Below are positions 18,590 to 27,667 of a stretch of 64,000 bases of DNA, in pieces. The notes under the pieces are model-generated. The model did not search any database. It was not told the origin of the DNA and was given only the letters and a program-made list of their open reading frames with translations. Position 1 is the first letter of the stretch. Every line of letters begins with the position of its first letter. The stretch is from Calothrix sp. PCC 7507 (GTDB taxonomy: Bacteria > Cyanobacteriota > Cyanobacteriia > Cyanobacteriales > Nostocaceae): positions 5,877,501-5,941,500 of the forward strand of contig NC_019682.1 of assembly GCF_000316575.1 (NCBI RefSeq), read 5' to 3'. Both the position numbers and the translations under genes were made by a program.

Positions 18590-20152
18590 ATGAGTGAAAA
18601 AGATCAAACAGAGCAAAACAACATACCATTAATTAATGGCGTAGAGAAAATCCGGACAATGATCGAGGGCTTCGACGATATTAGTCATGGTGGTTTACCA
18701 GTTGGGAGAACCACCTTAGTCAGCGGTACTTCTGGGACAGGCAAAACTTTATTATCTCTGCAATTTCTTTACAATGGTATCACCTACTTTGATGAGGCAG
18801 GAGTATTTGTTACCTTTGAAGAATCCCCCAGCGACATTATTAAAAATGCCTATATTTTTGGGTGGAATTTACAACGTCTCATCGATGAAGGTAAATTATT
18901 TATTCTTGATGCGTCACCTGATCCAGAAGGTCAAGATATTGTTGGTAACTTTGACCTGTCAGCACTGATTGAGCGCTTGCAATATGCTATTCGCAAGTAT
19001 AAGGCGAAAAGAGTTTCCGTTGACTCAATCACAGCAGTATTTCAGCAATATGAAGCTATGGGAGTAGTGCGGCGGGAAATTTTTCGCCTTGTAGCACGCC
19101 TCAAACTACTGTATGTCACCACAATAATTACGACCGAACGTAGTGAAGAATATGGGTCTGTTGCTTCTTTTGGGGTAGAAGAATTTGTTTCGGATAATGT
19201 CGTCATTGTCCGTAACGTTTTAGAAGGGGAACGTCGTCGGCGCACAATTGAAATTCTCAAATTGCGCGGCACAACTCACATGAAAGGCGAATATCCTTTT
19301 ACAATCACCAATGACGGAGTCAATATTTTCCCACTGGGGGCGATGCGCTTAACACAAAGGTCTTCTAATATCCGCGTATCTTCTGGTGTCAAAACCTTGA
19401 ATGAGATGTGCGGAGGTGGTTTCTTTAAAGATTCTATTATTTTGGCAACAGGAGCTACAGGTACTGGTAAAACCTTGTTAGTAAGCAAGTTTATTCAAGA
19501 TGGCTGCCTCAGCGGCGAACGAGCGATATTATTTGCTTATGAAGAATCACGTGCCCAACTGTCTCGTAATGCTTCTTCGTGGGGAATTGATTTTGAGGCG
19601 CTAGAACATCAAGGTTTACTCAAAATCATTTGTACCTATCCAGAATCTACTGGTTTAGAAGATCACTTACAAATTATCAAGACGGAAATAGCTGTCTTTA
19701 AGCCAGCCCGCATTGCTATTGACTCCCTTTCAGCCCTAGCTAGAGGGGTTAGTAATAATGCATTCCGACAGTTTGTGATCGGTGTTACAGGTTATGCTAA
19801 ACAAGAAGAAATTACTGGTTTTTTCACCAATACAACAGACCAGTTTATGGGGTCACATTCAATCACTGACTCCCACATTTCCACGATTACCGACACAATT
19901 TTGATGTTGCAATACGTGGAAATTCGGGGAGAGATGTCTCGAGCGATCAATGTATTCAAAATGCGGGGTTCTTGGCATGACAAGGGCATCCGCGAATATA
20001 ATATTACCGCCGACGGACCAGATATTAAAGATTCTTTCCGGAATTATGAGCGGATTGTCAGTGGTGCCCCTACCCGCGTTAGTATCGATGAAAAGGCGGA
20101 ACTTTCTCGCATCGTCAGGCGTTTTGATGATAAACAGAGTTCCGATTCCTAA
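18590..20152 (+). CDS. kaiC: Circadian clock ATPase/autokinase KaiC
   Basis: The 520-residue core of the oscillator: a double-RecA hexamer with ATPase (CI) and autokinase/phosphatase (CII) activity. Both Walker A motifs are intact (SGTSGTGKT and TGATGTGKT), as are the catalytic Glu pairs (VTFEES and FAYEES). The phosphorylation sites fall in DSHISTITDT; by codon position they are Ser431 and Thr432, the same numbering as in Synechococcus elongatus. The C-terminal A-loop and tail that bind KaiA are present. All features point to a functional clock protein. Confidence 0.98.
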   Translation: MSEKDQTEQNNIPLINGVEKIRTMIEGFDDISHGGLPVGRTTLVSGTSGTGKTLLSLQFLYNGITYFDEAGVFVTFEESPSDIIKNAYIFGWNLQRLIDEGKLFILDASPDPEGQDIVGNFDLSALIERLQYAIRKYKAKRVSVDSITAVFQQYEAMGVVRREIFRLVARLKLLYVTTIITTERSEEYGSVASFGVEEFVSDNVVIVRNVLEGERRRRTIEILKLRGTTHMKGEYPFTITNDGVNIFPLGAMRLTQRSSNIRVSSGVKTLNEMCGGGFFKDSIILATGATGTGKTLLVSKFIQDGCLSGERAILFAYEESRAQLSRNASSWGIDFEALEHQGLLKIICTYPESTGLEDHLQIIKTEIAVFKPARIAIDSLSALARGVSNNAFRQFVIGVTGYAKQEEITGFFTNTTDQFMGSHSITDSHISTITDTILMLQYVEIRGEMSRAINVFKMRGSWHDKGIREYNITADGPDIKDSFRNYERIVSGAPTRVSIDEKAELSRIVRRFDDKQSSDS

Positions 20153-20257
20153 ATTTAGTATCGTACTATATCCTTTCCTAAATTTAGTGTCGTGCTATAT
20201 TCTGTGGTGAAGAAAAGTATTCTGCCGCTAGAATTGATTTTCGTGTGAGGGGATGCG

Positions 20258-22450
20258 GTGAAAGGACAGCAAATATTCTATAGTTTCTTGCCTGGTGTGA
20301 CAGCAGCGGTATTAACAACACAGCCTGCTTGGGCTGTGACTGTAAAAGTAAATGGGGTACAGCTGGCAGCTTCTCCTAGTGTCTCGACCTCTACTTATGG
20401 TCGAACATTGGTTGCGGATATTGCTAATCAGCAACTGCCAAGTGCCACGGGCAATAGTTCTCCCTCTCTGGCTCCTTATCCTGAGTGGATGGCACTAAAT
20501 GTCAAGCCTGTAAATCAGGATAAAATTCCGTTAATTGCAAGGGAAAATTTTGGTCTCAAAAAAGCACAAGTACTTAGGAAAAATGAAAGTAGATTTTTCA
20601 GTTTGACATCTACTTCATCTGCTAACCAACAGCTAGACCAGAATCTTTCTGCCCAAAGCAACCGACAACAGAGTCACTTGGGGCAGAAATCAGAAAATTT
20701 AGTCGTTCCGACTGCTGTCCAGCAAACAACATTTTCTCTGTCTTCTTCACAGCAGCCATTAGTTCAAAGAAAAAGTCCTGATGCTCAATCGCAGAATGTT
20801 TTACAAACTGTAGTCACGAGTACAGGAGCAGCAAAGCTGTTGCAGATACCCAGTTGCTCACTAGAAAAGGCTTCTCTACTACAGTCTTCTAGAGCTTGTC
20901 TACAAAAAATTGACTCTGGGGAACGGGTAGTCCAAAATATGCCAACTAAGCCGGGAAATGTCATTCCTGCACCTGCTGGTTCTGGACAAGTTCCGACTAC
21001 GCCAGGAAACGTCATTCCTGCACCTGCTGGTGGTTCTGGACAAGTTCCGACTACGCCGGGAAATGTCATTCCTGCGCCTGCTGATCCTAGACAGGTTCTT
21101 GATAACCTGAACCCGAGTCCCAATCCTCTGCAATTTCCTACCAAGCCAGAGGAAGTCATGCTGCAAAGCAATCAGCCGATTACTTTAGCACAGGCTTTAG
21201 AGTTGGCGCAGCGGAACAATCGGGATCTACAGGTGGCTATACTGACGCGACAACGCAGCCAAGAGGCTTTACGCGAGGCCCAAGCGGCTTTGTTGCCCAC
21301 AGTGGGTATTAGTACTAGTGTAACTCGCCAACGGTCTACTTCAGAGACACTTCAGACCAAATTAGAAGAGCAAGCACAAGAGGGTCTACCGGAGCAACTG
21401 CGATCGCCTGTAGATTCAGCTCAAGCTAATACATCTTTCACTGGTCAAGCACAACTATCATATAGCCTTTATACCTCTGGTCAAAGGCAAGCTAGCATTA
21501 GAGCGGCTGAGGAGCAATTACGTTCTGACGAATTGGCTGTGGAAAGTAGCGCTGAAGACATCCGTCTCAATGTATCTACTGATTACTACAATCTGCAACA
21601 AGCTGATGAACAGGTTCGGATTTCCCAGTCAGCCGTGCAAAATGCTCAGGCGAGTTTGAAAGATGCAGAAGCTTTAGAGCGCGCTGGGGTGGGTACTCGC
21701 TTCGATGTGCTGCGCTCTCAGGTAAATTTAGCAAATTCTCAACAAACCCTAACTAATGCTATTTCTCAACAGCAAATAGCCCGCCGTCAATTAGCTACTC
21801 GGATAAGTTTAACGCAATCGGTGAATATCAGTGCTGCTGACCCTGTAAAACTAGCCGGTCTTTGGAACCAGTCATTGGAACAAAGTATTGTGTTAGCTTT
21901 TCAAAACCGTCCAGAACTGCAACAACAGTTGGCGCAACGTAACATTAGTGAGCAGCAACGACGACAAGCACTGGCGTCGCTAGGGCCACAAGTTAGTTTG
22001 GTTGCTACCTACGATTTGCTAGATCAGTTTGATGATGGTGTTGGCGTTAGTGATGGGTATTCTGTGGGAGTTAGGGCTACCCTGAATTTGTTCGATGGGG
22101 GAGCAGCAAGAGCAAGAGCAGCTCAACAGAAAGTTAATATTGCGATCGCAGAAACTAACTTTGCTAACCAGCGTAACCAAATTCGGTTTCAGGTAGAACA
22201 AGCCTTTTCTACCCAGAAATCTAATTTAGAAAATGTTCAAACCGCTAATACTGCTCTAGAACAAGCTAGAGAAGCTTTACGGTTAGCACGTTTGCGCTTT
22301 CAGGCTGGTGTTGGGACTCAAACTGATGTAATCAACTCTGAAAATGACTTGACTGTAGCTGAAGGTAATCGTGTCAGAGCTATTTTGGATTACAACCGCG
22401 CTTTGGCTCAATTACAACGCTCTGTCACTTTTAGAGCATTCCGTCAATAA
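20258..22450 (+). CDS. hgdD: TolC-like outer membrane efflux channel (HgdD-like)
   Basis: A 730-residue protein starting at GTG 20258, with AGGGG just upstream. A signal peptide (FLPGVTAAVLTTQPAWA) leads into a roughly 280-residue low-complexity region with three imperfect copies of PGNVIPAPAG/TTPGNVIPAPA (about residues 230-275). Two outer-membrane efflux (TolC) repeats follow, starting ITLAQALELAQRNNRDLQVA and SIVLAFQNRPELQQQ; coiled-coil helices and beta strands alternate as in TolC trimers. In Anabaena PCC 7120 the TolC homologue HgdD (Alr2887), needed to export heterocyst glycolipids, lies right after kaiC; this gene holds the same place. Substrates here are inferred, not shown. Confidence 0.9.
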   Translation: MKGQQIFYSFLPGVTAAVLTTQPAWAVTVKVNGVQLAASPSVSTSTYGRTLVADIANQQLPSATGNSSPSLAPYPEWMALNVKPVNQDKIPLIARENFGLKKAQVLRKNESRFFSLTSTSSANQQLDQNLSAQSNRQQSHLGQKSENLVVPTAVQQTTFSLSSSQQPLVQRKSPDAQSQNVLQTVVTSTGAAKLLQIPSCSLEKASLLQSSRACLQKIDSGERVVQNMPTKPGNVIPAPAGSGQVPTTPGNVIPAPAGGSGQVPTTPGNVIPAPADPRQVLDNLNPSPNPLQFPTKPEEVMLQSNQPITLAQALELAQRNNRDLQVAILTRQRSQEALREAQAALLPTVGISTSVTRQRSTSETLQTKLEEQAQEGLPEQLRSPVDSAQANTSFTGQAQLSYSLYTSGQRQASIRAAEEQLRSDELAVESSAEDIRLNVSTDYYNLQQADEQVRISQSAVQNAQASLKDAEALERAGVGTRFDVLRSQVNLANSQQTLTNAISQQQIARRQLATRISLTQSVNISAADPVKLAGLWNQSLEQSIVLAFQNRPELQQQLAQRNISEQQRRQALASLGPQVSLVATYDLLDQFDDGVGVSDGYSVGVRATLNLFDGGAARARAAQQKVNIAIAETNFANQRNQIRFQVEQAFSTQKSNLENVQTANTALEQAREALRLARLRFQAGVGTQTDVINSENDLTVAEGNRVRAILDYNRALAQLQRSVTFRAFRQ

Positions 22451-22479
22451 TCAAGAGGGCTGAGTTAAAGGTCTTTTGG

Positions 22480-22592
22480 CTAGTAGTCTGTCAGGGTTGA
22501 AATGAGGGACTGTAGTGTGAGCGTCTCGCTCACGCGGGCTTTTCGGCCCGCACTACCAAAAACCCCTCAAAACAAAATTGACAAACCACTAG
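22480..22592. mobile_element. 113-bp MITE-like element
   Basis: Terminal inverted repeats CTAGTAGTCTGTCA (22480-22493) and TGACAAACCACTAG (22579-22592) match at 12 of 14 positions. The interior contains a GC-rich hairpin (gcgggc ttttc ggcccgc-type) within gtgagcgtctcgctcac. It has no coding capacity and is probably a non-autonomous insertion element that depends on a transposase elsewhere. Confidence 0.55.
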
Positions 22593-22613
22593 TCTTAGAC
22601 AAGCTAAGACTAG
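22589..22613. repeat. Hairpin adjoining the MITE
   Basis: CTAGTCTTAG (22589-22598) and CTAAGACTAG (22604-22613) form a perfect 10-bp inverted repeat with a 5-base loop, overlapping the right end of the MITE-like element. There is no T-run after it. Confidence 0.5.
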
Positions 22614-22627
22614 CCAAAAAATAGATT

Positions 22628-22665
22628 AATCTCTAGGGGCGAATGATTGTTTGCCCCTAGAGATT
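22628..22665 (+). terminator. Strong hairpin downstream of the tolC-like gene
   Basis: AATCTCTAGGGGC (22628-22640) and GCCCCTAGAGATT (22653-22665) are a perfect 13-bp inverted repeat with a 12-base loop. It is a likely transcript end for the kai/tolC-side transcripts. The downstream T-run is weak (ttatgtat), so it may act as an mRNA 3' stabiliser instead. The rest of the gap to 23076 is unremarkable apart from a short repeat near 22925 (gagcgtagtcgaaggg). Confidence 0.55.
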
Positions 22666-23076
22666 TATGTATAGCAGTGAATAGGTAGATTAGGGCATAA
22701 ACTCACAAGAAAACACTGACACCCATAGACTTTCAAGCCTGTGAAGAATTCCCTATTTTCCATTTCTTGCTATAACATAAGCTGAGTATGTGAACTACTC
22801 CACCGTGTATACAAACAGAACTTCCCAATTCAACAGGAAAATCTTTCAGAACTCTGTAGTCCCATTGGTCTTATATTCCCTCCCAGGGCAGGAGTCCTGA
22901 TTCCCAAGACCCAAATCTTTTACCCTGAGCGTAGTCGAAGGGTTTTCTGGCGACACATACCTATTAAGTAGTATGACAGAATTAATTACGCAATGACTGT
23001 AAATATTTTTGTCCGGCTACTTAGCTTGGTTTTCGCTTACGGCATTGATGTTCCAGATACTACTTATGAAAAAATT

Positions 23077-23454
23077 ATGACCACAGTTACATCGAAAGAA
23101 ATTGCACAATTTCGCTCTCAATTAGCAGATGATCCCAGAGCAATGGAAGTACTCGATTTGATTGAGGATTGTGAGGGAGATTTAGAAGATGCGGCAATGA
23201 CCCTAGCCATTAGAGCAGGACAACAACCAGAAAGAGCAAATTCAGAGTGGTTAGATGCTTTGGCGAGAAACTGGCGTGCTGTAATTTGCGATCCAGGATT
23301 TCGAGAAAACTTGCTCAATGGCTCAGTTCAGGGAATGATGCAATACCTCATCACAATGCCGACGTTTCCCAAGATTTTAGCAACACCTGTTTTGATATAC
23401 GTCCTCAAGCAAGGCGTGAACAATTTTTGTGAGCCACTCGATTCGCTCAAGTGA
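23077..23454 (+). CDS. Conserved hypothetical protein
   Basis: Soluble protein of 125 residues from ATG 23077 (MTTVTSKEIAQFRSQL); the frame is open from 22993, but that extension looks unrelated. It has an all-helical appearance, with an acidic helix (MEVLDLIEDCEGDLEDAAMTLAIRAG) followed by WLDALARNWRAVICD and a C-terminal hydrophobic part (MMQYLITMPTFPKILATPVLIYVLK). I know similar proteins only as cyanobacterial hypotheticals. No motif suggests an enzyme. The next genes on this strand are separated by repeat-rich gaps, so there is no clear operon. Confidence 0.75.
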   Translation: MTTVTSKEIAQFRSQLADDPRAMEVLDLIEDCEGDLEDAAMTLAIRAGQQPERANSEWLDALARNWRAVICDPGFRENLLNGSVQGMMQYLITMPTFPKILATPVLIYVLKQGVNNFCEPLDSLK

Positions 23455-23684
23455 TATTTTGGGGCATGGGGCATGGGACATAGGAGAGACAAACAATTCA
23501 AAACTCGTCTTGAAAAGTTTGCTCGACTCTTGGGACTCCCGCACGCAACTTTTTGCAAAATTCAAAATTAATATTGGACTCTTGACCCTGAAAAACTGAT
23601 AACTGATAACTGATAACTGATAACAGAGGACTGATACGCTGTTAATTAAGGCAGAAACTTTATCAGACGCTTTTTCTTAAATTG

Positions 23685-24188
23685 ATGAATTACCTTGTTG
23701 CCGTATTACCAGACCGTATCCAAGCCGAAGCTGCTTACTTAGGCTTAGAAAAAGAAAGCATAAAAAGTACTATCCTGGGCAGGGGTTACAAAACCGCTGA
23801 CGAGTTTGGCTTGATTGATCCTAAAGAGCAAGCTAAAAACCAGGCAAAGCTCATGACACTCTGGCTAGTACCATTTGGTTTTTTTGCTGGTTTCACCTTT
23901 AGCTTAATTACTGGTTTAGATACCTTTGCTTGGGCAGGTGAAATTGGTAATCACATTATTGGCGGACTGCTGGGCGCTGGCAGCGGTGCTATGGGTGGTG
24001 TGTTGGTGGGCGGTGGAGTTGGCTTACTTGTAGGTAGTGGTGATGCTTTACCTTACCGTAACCGCTTAGATGCGGGTAAATATTTAATAGTGGTTGAGGG
24101 TTCTGAAACTTTGACTCGTCAAGCAACCCGCATCTTACGTCAGTTTGAGCCAGAAAATATACAAGGTTATGGTGATCCTACTAGTTAA
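23685..24188 (+). CDS. Hypothetical glycine-zipper membrane protein
   Basis: 167 residues from ATG 23685; a TTG one codon earlier is less likely. The first 60 residues (YLVAVLPDRIQAEAAYLGLE) resemble a small alpha/beta domain. A hydrophobic helix (LWLVPFGFFAGFTFSLITGL) and a long Gly-rich hydrophobic segment (IIGGLLGAGSGAMGGVLVGG) follow, then a cytoplasmic-type tail (DAGKYLIVVEGSETLTRQA). The layout is common in cyanobacterial proteins of unknown function, perhaps stress-related. No partner is evident. Confidence 0.75.
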   Translation: MNYLVAVLPDRIQAEAAYLGLEKESIKSTILGRGYKTADEFGLIDPKEQAKNQAKLMTLWLVPFGFFAGFTFSLITGLDTFAWAGEIGNHIIGGLLGAGSGAMGGVLVGGGVGLLVGSGDALPYRNRLDAGKYLIVVEGSETLTRQATRILRQFEPENIQGYGDPTS

Positions 24189-24348
24189 GGAATGGGGGAT
24201 GGGGCATCCCTTCGGCTTCGCTCAGGGCAAGTGGGCATGGGGTATTGGGAGAGAATAATTTATGATCCTTGACCCTTGACCCTTGACTCCTGACTCCTGA
24301 CCCTTGAGATTAGTTAACCTTGATTTATGCTGGCCTATTTAATTTTTG

Positions 24349-25131
24349 ATGATGTTGCCAAGAGAAGAACTTTTAAAAAGTGTTGAAAATCGAGATAGCA
24401 TAGCTCGTGTCATTGACCAAGCAGAACAGGCGATTAAAACTTGGGAAGTGGTTTTGACAGATTTTTTGTCGCCGCCAGAATTGGCTGAAATTCAACGGGT
24501 GTTTAGTCGGTTGACAGAGGTGCAATTGGTGACATGGGGGGGATATCCGCAAGCGGAACGCCAAAGAATAGCGATCGCCCGTGCGGAAATGCCTTTAGAT
24601 CAATCCCAAGTTGACCTGGTGTTGCTAGAAATTGCCGGGAATTTCTTGTTTGACACCGCCTCTCACCGCGACTTTTTAGGCGCAATGCTGGGGACAGGAA
24701 TTGTCCGTGAAAAGACGGGAGATATTGTGGTTTTGGGGGAGAGAGGGGCACAGGCGATCGTTGCACCGGATTTGGTAGAGTTTTTAGAGATGAGTCTTAA
24801 CCAAGTGCGATCGGTGCCTGTGAAAACCCGGCGGATTGATTTTAGCGAGTTAAAAGTCCGGGAACCGAAGAAAAAAGAATTAACCACCGTCGAAGCGTCG
24901 TTGCGATTAGATGCGATCGCCTCCGCTGGTTTTGGCATGTCCCGCAGTAAAATGGTTGACTTAATCGACTCCGGCGATGTTCGTGTCAACTGGAAGGAAG
25001 TTACCCAAGCTAGTTCTCAAGTTAAAGCAGGCGACTTAATCGCCATTCGCACTAAAGGACGTTTGGAAGTAGGAGAAATAGCCGTCACCAAAAAAGACCG
25101 CTACCGAGTCCAGTTAACAAGGTATATGTAG
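24349..25131 (+). CDS. Photosystem II S4 domain protein (YlmH-like RNA-binding protein)
   Basis: About 260 residues; ATG at 24349 or 24352 is preferred over the TTG at 24346. The N-terminal part (EELLKSVENRDSIARVIDQAEQA, VTWGGYPQAERQRIAI) matches the YlmH-like family. The C-terminal S4 RNA-binding domain is clear: RLDAIASAGFGMSRSKMVDLI, SGDVRVNWKEV, VKAGDLIAIRTKGR. In cyanobacteria and plants this group is named photosystem II S4 domain protein, though a general ribosome-associated role is also likely. Downstream is a copy of the aactgataactg repeat. Confidence 0.9.
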   Translation: MMLPREELLKSVENRDSIARVIDQAEQAIKTWEVVLTDFLSPPELAEIQRVFSRLTEVQLVTWGGYPQAERQRIAIARAEMPLDQSQVDLVLLEIAGNFLFDTASHRDFLGAMLGTGIVREKTGDIVVLGERGAQAIVAPDLVEFLEMSLNQVRSVPVKTRRIDFSELKVREPKKKELTTVEASLRLDAIASAGFGMSRSKMVDLIDSGDVRVNWKEVTQASSQVKAGDLIAIRTKGRLEVGEIAVTKKDRYRVQLTRYM

Positions 25132-25187
25132 GGAACAGTGAACAGTGAACAGTAAATTTGATAACTGATAACTGATAACTGACTCCT

Positions 25188-25964
25188 CTAAGCTTTAAAC
25201 TGCTTTTCCAAAATACTCACTAGAGTTTCTCTCGGTACAAACCTAGATAAATTTGTGATAATTTTGCTTAAAAAACTGCCGCTGACAACTGTTGAATCTC
25301 CTCTTTCCAAAGCATTTAGAGTATCATTTACCACTTCTTCGGGAGTAGATATCTTACTAGTTTTCCCGGTAAAAGATTGGGGAAAATCGGCTTCAGTAAA
25401 AAAGTCGGTTTCTGTCGGACCCGGACAAGCAACTAAGATACGCACACCATACTGACGATTTTCTGCCCACAGTGATTCACTAAAACTGAGAACAAAAGCT
25501 TTACTAGCAGCATAAACCGAAAGATATGGTATCGGTTGGAATGCAGCGATCGAAGATACATTAATAATGCTTCCAGAACGACGTTGTCGCATCAATGGTA
25601 GAAATTGGTGGGTTAAATCTACCAATGCCAAAATATTTAATTGCACCATCTTTACTTGCCGTTCTCCATCTCGTTCGGCAAAATCGCCATAGTCACCAAA
25701 ACCAGCATTATTGATTAACAAATCAATAGTTAATCCTTGAGATTTGGTGACATCAAATACCGCATTAGCAGCATTAGTTTCTGTTAAGTCTTTAACTATA
25801 ACATCTACTCGAATTTTGTATTTTTCTTGTAGTTCTTGGGCTAGTTGATTTAGTTTCTCTTCAGAACGAGCAACAAGAACAAGATTTGTCTGGCGTGCAG
25901 CTAGTTTTTGAGCAAAAGCTTTACCAATACCACCAGATGCACCAGTAATTAAAGCAGTTGACAT
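25188..25964 (-). CDS. Short-chain dehydrogenase/reductase
   Basis: A 258-residue classical SDR. The NADP(H) site is TGASGGIGKAFA with a downstream Arg (LVARSEEKL), so NADPH is preferred. INNAGFGDYGDFAE is the structural motif. The catalytic set is Ser in IINVSSIAAFQP and YAASK (Tyr-x-x-x-Lys). The C-terminal part (VSILEKQF) suits the DltE/YdfG-like cluster often annotated only as oxidoreductase. Substrate unknown. Convergent with the S4 gene across a 56-bp repeat-containing gap. Confidence 0.92.
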   Translation of the reverse strand: MSTALITGASGGIGKAFAQKLAARQTNLVLVARSEEKLNQLAQELQEKYKIRVDVIVKDLTETNAANAVFDVTKSQGLTIDLLINNAGFGDYGDFAERDGERQVKMVQLNILALVDLTHQFLPLMRQRRSGSIINVSSIAAFQPIPYLSVYAASKAFVLSFSESLWAENRQYGVRILVACPGPTETDFFTEADFPQSFTGKTSKISTPEEVVNDTLNALERGDSTVVSGSFLSKIITNLSRFVPRETLVSILEKQFKA

Positions 25965-26103
25965 GAAGGAATTAAGGATGAGGGACTAGTGATTAGAAAT
26001 TGGGGATTAGGCATGGGAAATATCTTTGATTACCCAGCCCCCAATACAATCTCTTTATAGATATTAACAATACTTATAGTCAATTTTAACCACCCAGAGT
26101 GAT

Positions 26104-26235
26104 ATGCCTAAAAGACTAAAAGCAGCACTCAGTAAGATAAATAATTTTCTAGCAAAAACTGTTAAAGCCGGAACAATAGCCTATCCAGGAGCGCAAAGAT
26201 TGCTGTCAGCGGCACAGAAAAGGCTGCAACATTGA
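26104..26235 (+). CDS. Possible small basic protein
   Basis: A 43-codon ORF from ATG 26104 encoding a Lys/Arg-rich, helical peptide (MPKRLKAALSKINNFLAKTV ... LLSAAQKRLQH). The surrounding gap (25965-26300) is otherwise empty except for its role as promoter region of the SDR gene and tRNA. There is no strong ribosome binding site and I do not recognise a family, so this is a tentative call. Confidence 0.3.
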   Translation: MPKRLKAALSKINNFLAKTVKAGTIAYPGAQRLLSAAQKRLQH

Positions 26236-26300
26236 GTTCTAGAGCAGGGATATTTACTTTTGACAGAAAGATATGCTATTGTTGATAATTGTGTGGTTAA

Positions 26301-26374
<74 letters not shown>

Positions 26375-27014
26375 TTATTACTGGACAGTGACAGATTATT
26401 TGTCATTGTGATTTCAACTTTGAGTTTGCCGCAACGGCAAGGTTATGGTTGAAAAAGTCGGCGCAATTAGATGTTAGAAAATCTAATAAGCTTATCCCAA
26501 GAAGATAACAAATCCCGACAAGAGTATCAAATTGAGGTAAAACTTCCCCTGCTTGCCACATCCAAACACAAAAGCATTATCGGTTGTTGTACAATCTCAT
26601 AGGTTGCTCAGACCTGAAGAGTGGTTACAGCAGGAATTTAAATTTACCCACACAACCAAAACTGCAATCCACTAATGTCCTTATGGAGGAGTCATTGAGA
26701 AGCCCACACTCACCCTCGATAGGAGTGTGTGGAGTACGTCACAGTTTACAGGCACATTGATGGGCATCACTCAAAAACACACTCACCCTCGATAGGAGTG
26801 TGTGGAGTACGTCACTAATCACATAATCCCGTAGTTAAAGCGATTGCTTGTCTGCGACACGCTCTTGCGTTCGTCGTTCCTCCTCATCAATTAAAACTAC
26901 AAAAGCTGGATAATACCATTGCTTCTGATCAGCATTTCTGTTCCGTTCAAGGGGTTGATGAGATGAATGGAGAATATACTCAATCAACCCCTGAAAAAAT
27001 AAGTAAATTACACG
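26375..27014. other. Gene-free region downstream of tRNA-Val
   Basis: 640 bp without a convincing gene. A 44-codon ORF at about 26471 and a following fragment (RPEEWLQQEFKF, near 26608) could be remains of a decayed gene, but I recognise neither. The two 38-bp repeats listed separately lie here. Regions next to tRNAs often receive mobile DNA; no integrase or transposase remains. Confidence 0.4.
26705..26815. repeat. Two identical 38-bp repeats with internal hairpin
   Basis: Bases 26705-26742 and 26778-26815 are identical 38-mers beginning cacactcaccctcgatagg and ending gtacgtcac, separated by a unique 35 bases. Each contains a 7-bp stem (cacactc/gagtgtg). The 73-bp period and hairpin resemble a two-repeat CRISPR-like unit, but no cas gene is near and two copies are not enough to call an array. 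Confidence 0.6.
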
Positions 27015-27377
27015 CTACTTGACTTCGCTGGGTTGGAACTGAGCTACTTTACCTTTTTTGACTGCAACAACCACGTCGTAATGTGAACAGTAAGCGAATG
27101 TAACGTCATTGGCTTTGTTGTAAAGGTTAACCACATGACCTGCACCACCAACCTGGATACCAATTGGCTCTAAGTCGCCAAAAAAGAACCGACGCAGTTG
27201 ATCCCCACCACCAATCTGACCTTTGTTTTTAGTCACTAAGGCAATTTTTTCTGTAGGAGAAGGTTCTTGAGCGGCTGAGGCTTGAACTAATGAGGGATTG
27301 ATTACTTTCAGTGGTGCATCCCAAACTGTGATAAAACCAGCCAAGGCAAGACTTGCAAGTATAGGTGTAAGTTTCAT
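27015..27377 (-). CDS. Hypothetical exported protein
   Basis: 120 residues with an N-terminal hydrophobic signal (MKLTPILASLALAGFITVW) and probable cleavage near the VQASAAQE region. The mature part is about 85 residues (GGGDQLRRFFFGDLEPIGIQ ... DVTFAYCSHYDVVVAVKKGK) with one Cys. I do not recognise it. It should be periplasmic or thylakoid-lumenal. A Shine-Dalgarno-like AAGGAGCC lies just upstream of the ATG. Confidence 0.75.
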   Translation of the reverse strand: MKLTPILASLALAGFITVWDAPLKVINPSLVQASAAQEPSPTEKIALVTKNKGQIGGGDQLRRFFFGDLEPIGIQVGGAGHVVNLYNKANDVTFAYCSHYDVVVAVKKGKVAQFQPSEVK

Positions 27378-27667
27378 TTGTGGCTCCTTTTGTTTGACTG
27401 CTCTCGAATATCCAAAGTATGTCAGGCGTGACTGAGAGCCGATTGAAACCTAGCCATAATTTTCATGAATTTATTCTTTGAAAAAATTTAGATGATTCTC
27501 AGCCTTTTCTCATGTAACAATGAGAACCAAGTATAACCAAGAATAACAGTGTTTTCTCAGGTACACTTGTGGAATTAAACCTTTTCGTACCAGTGGTGTA
27601 AGTCCTGGAATGGTAAAAATGCTATCTTAAAGGCGAAGTCATTTGCTCAGATTTTGAGGAAAACACC

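Noticed and set aside
26705-26815. CRISPR array
   Set aside because: Only two repeats and one spacer, no cas genes in the window; kept as an unexplained repeat.
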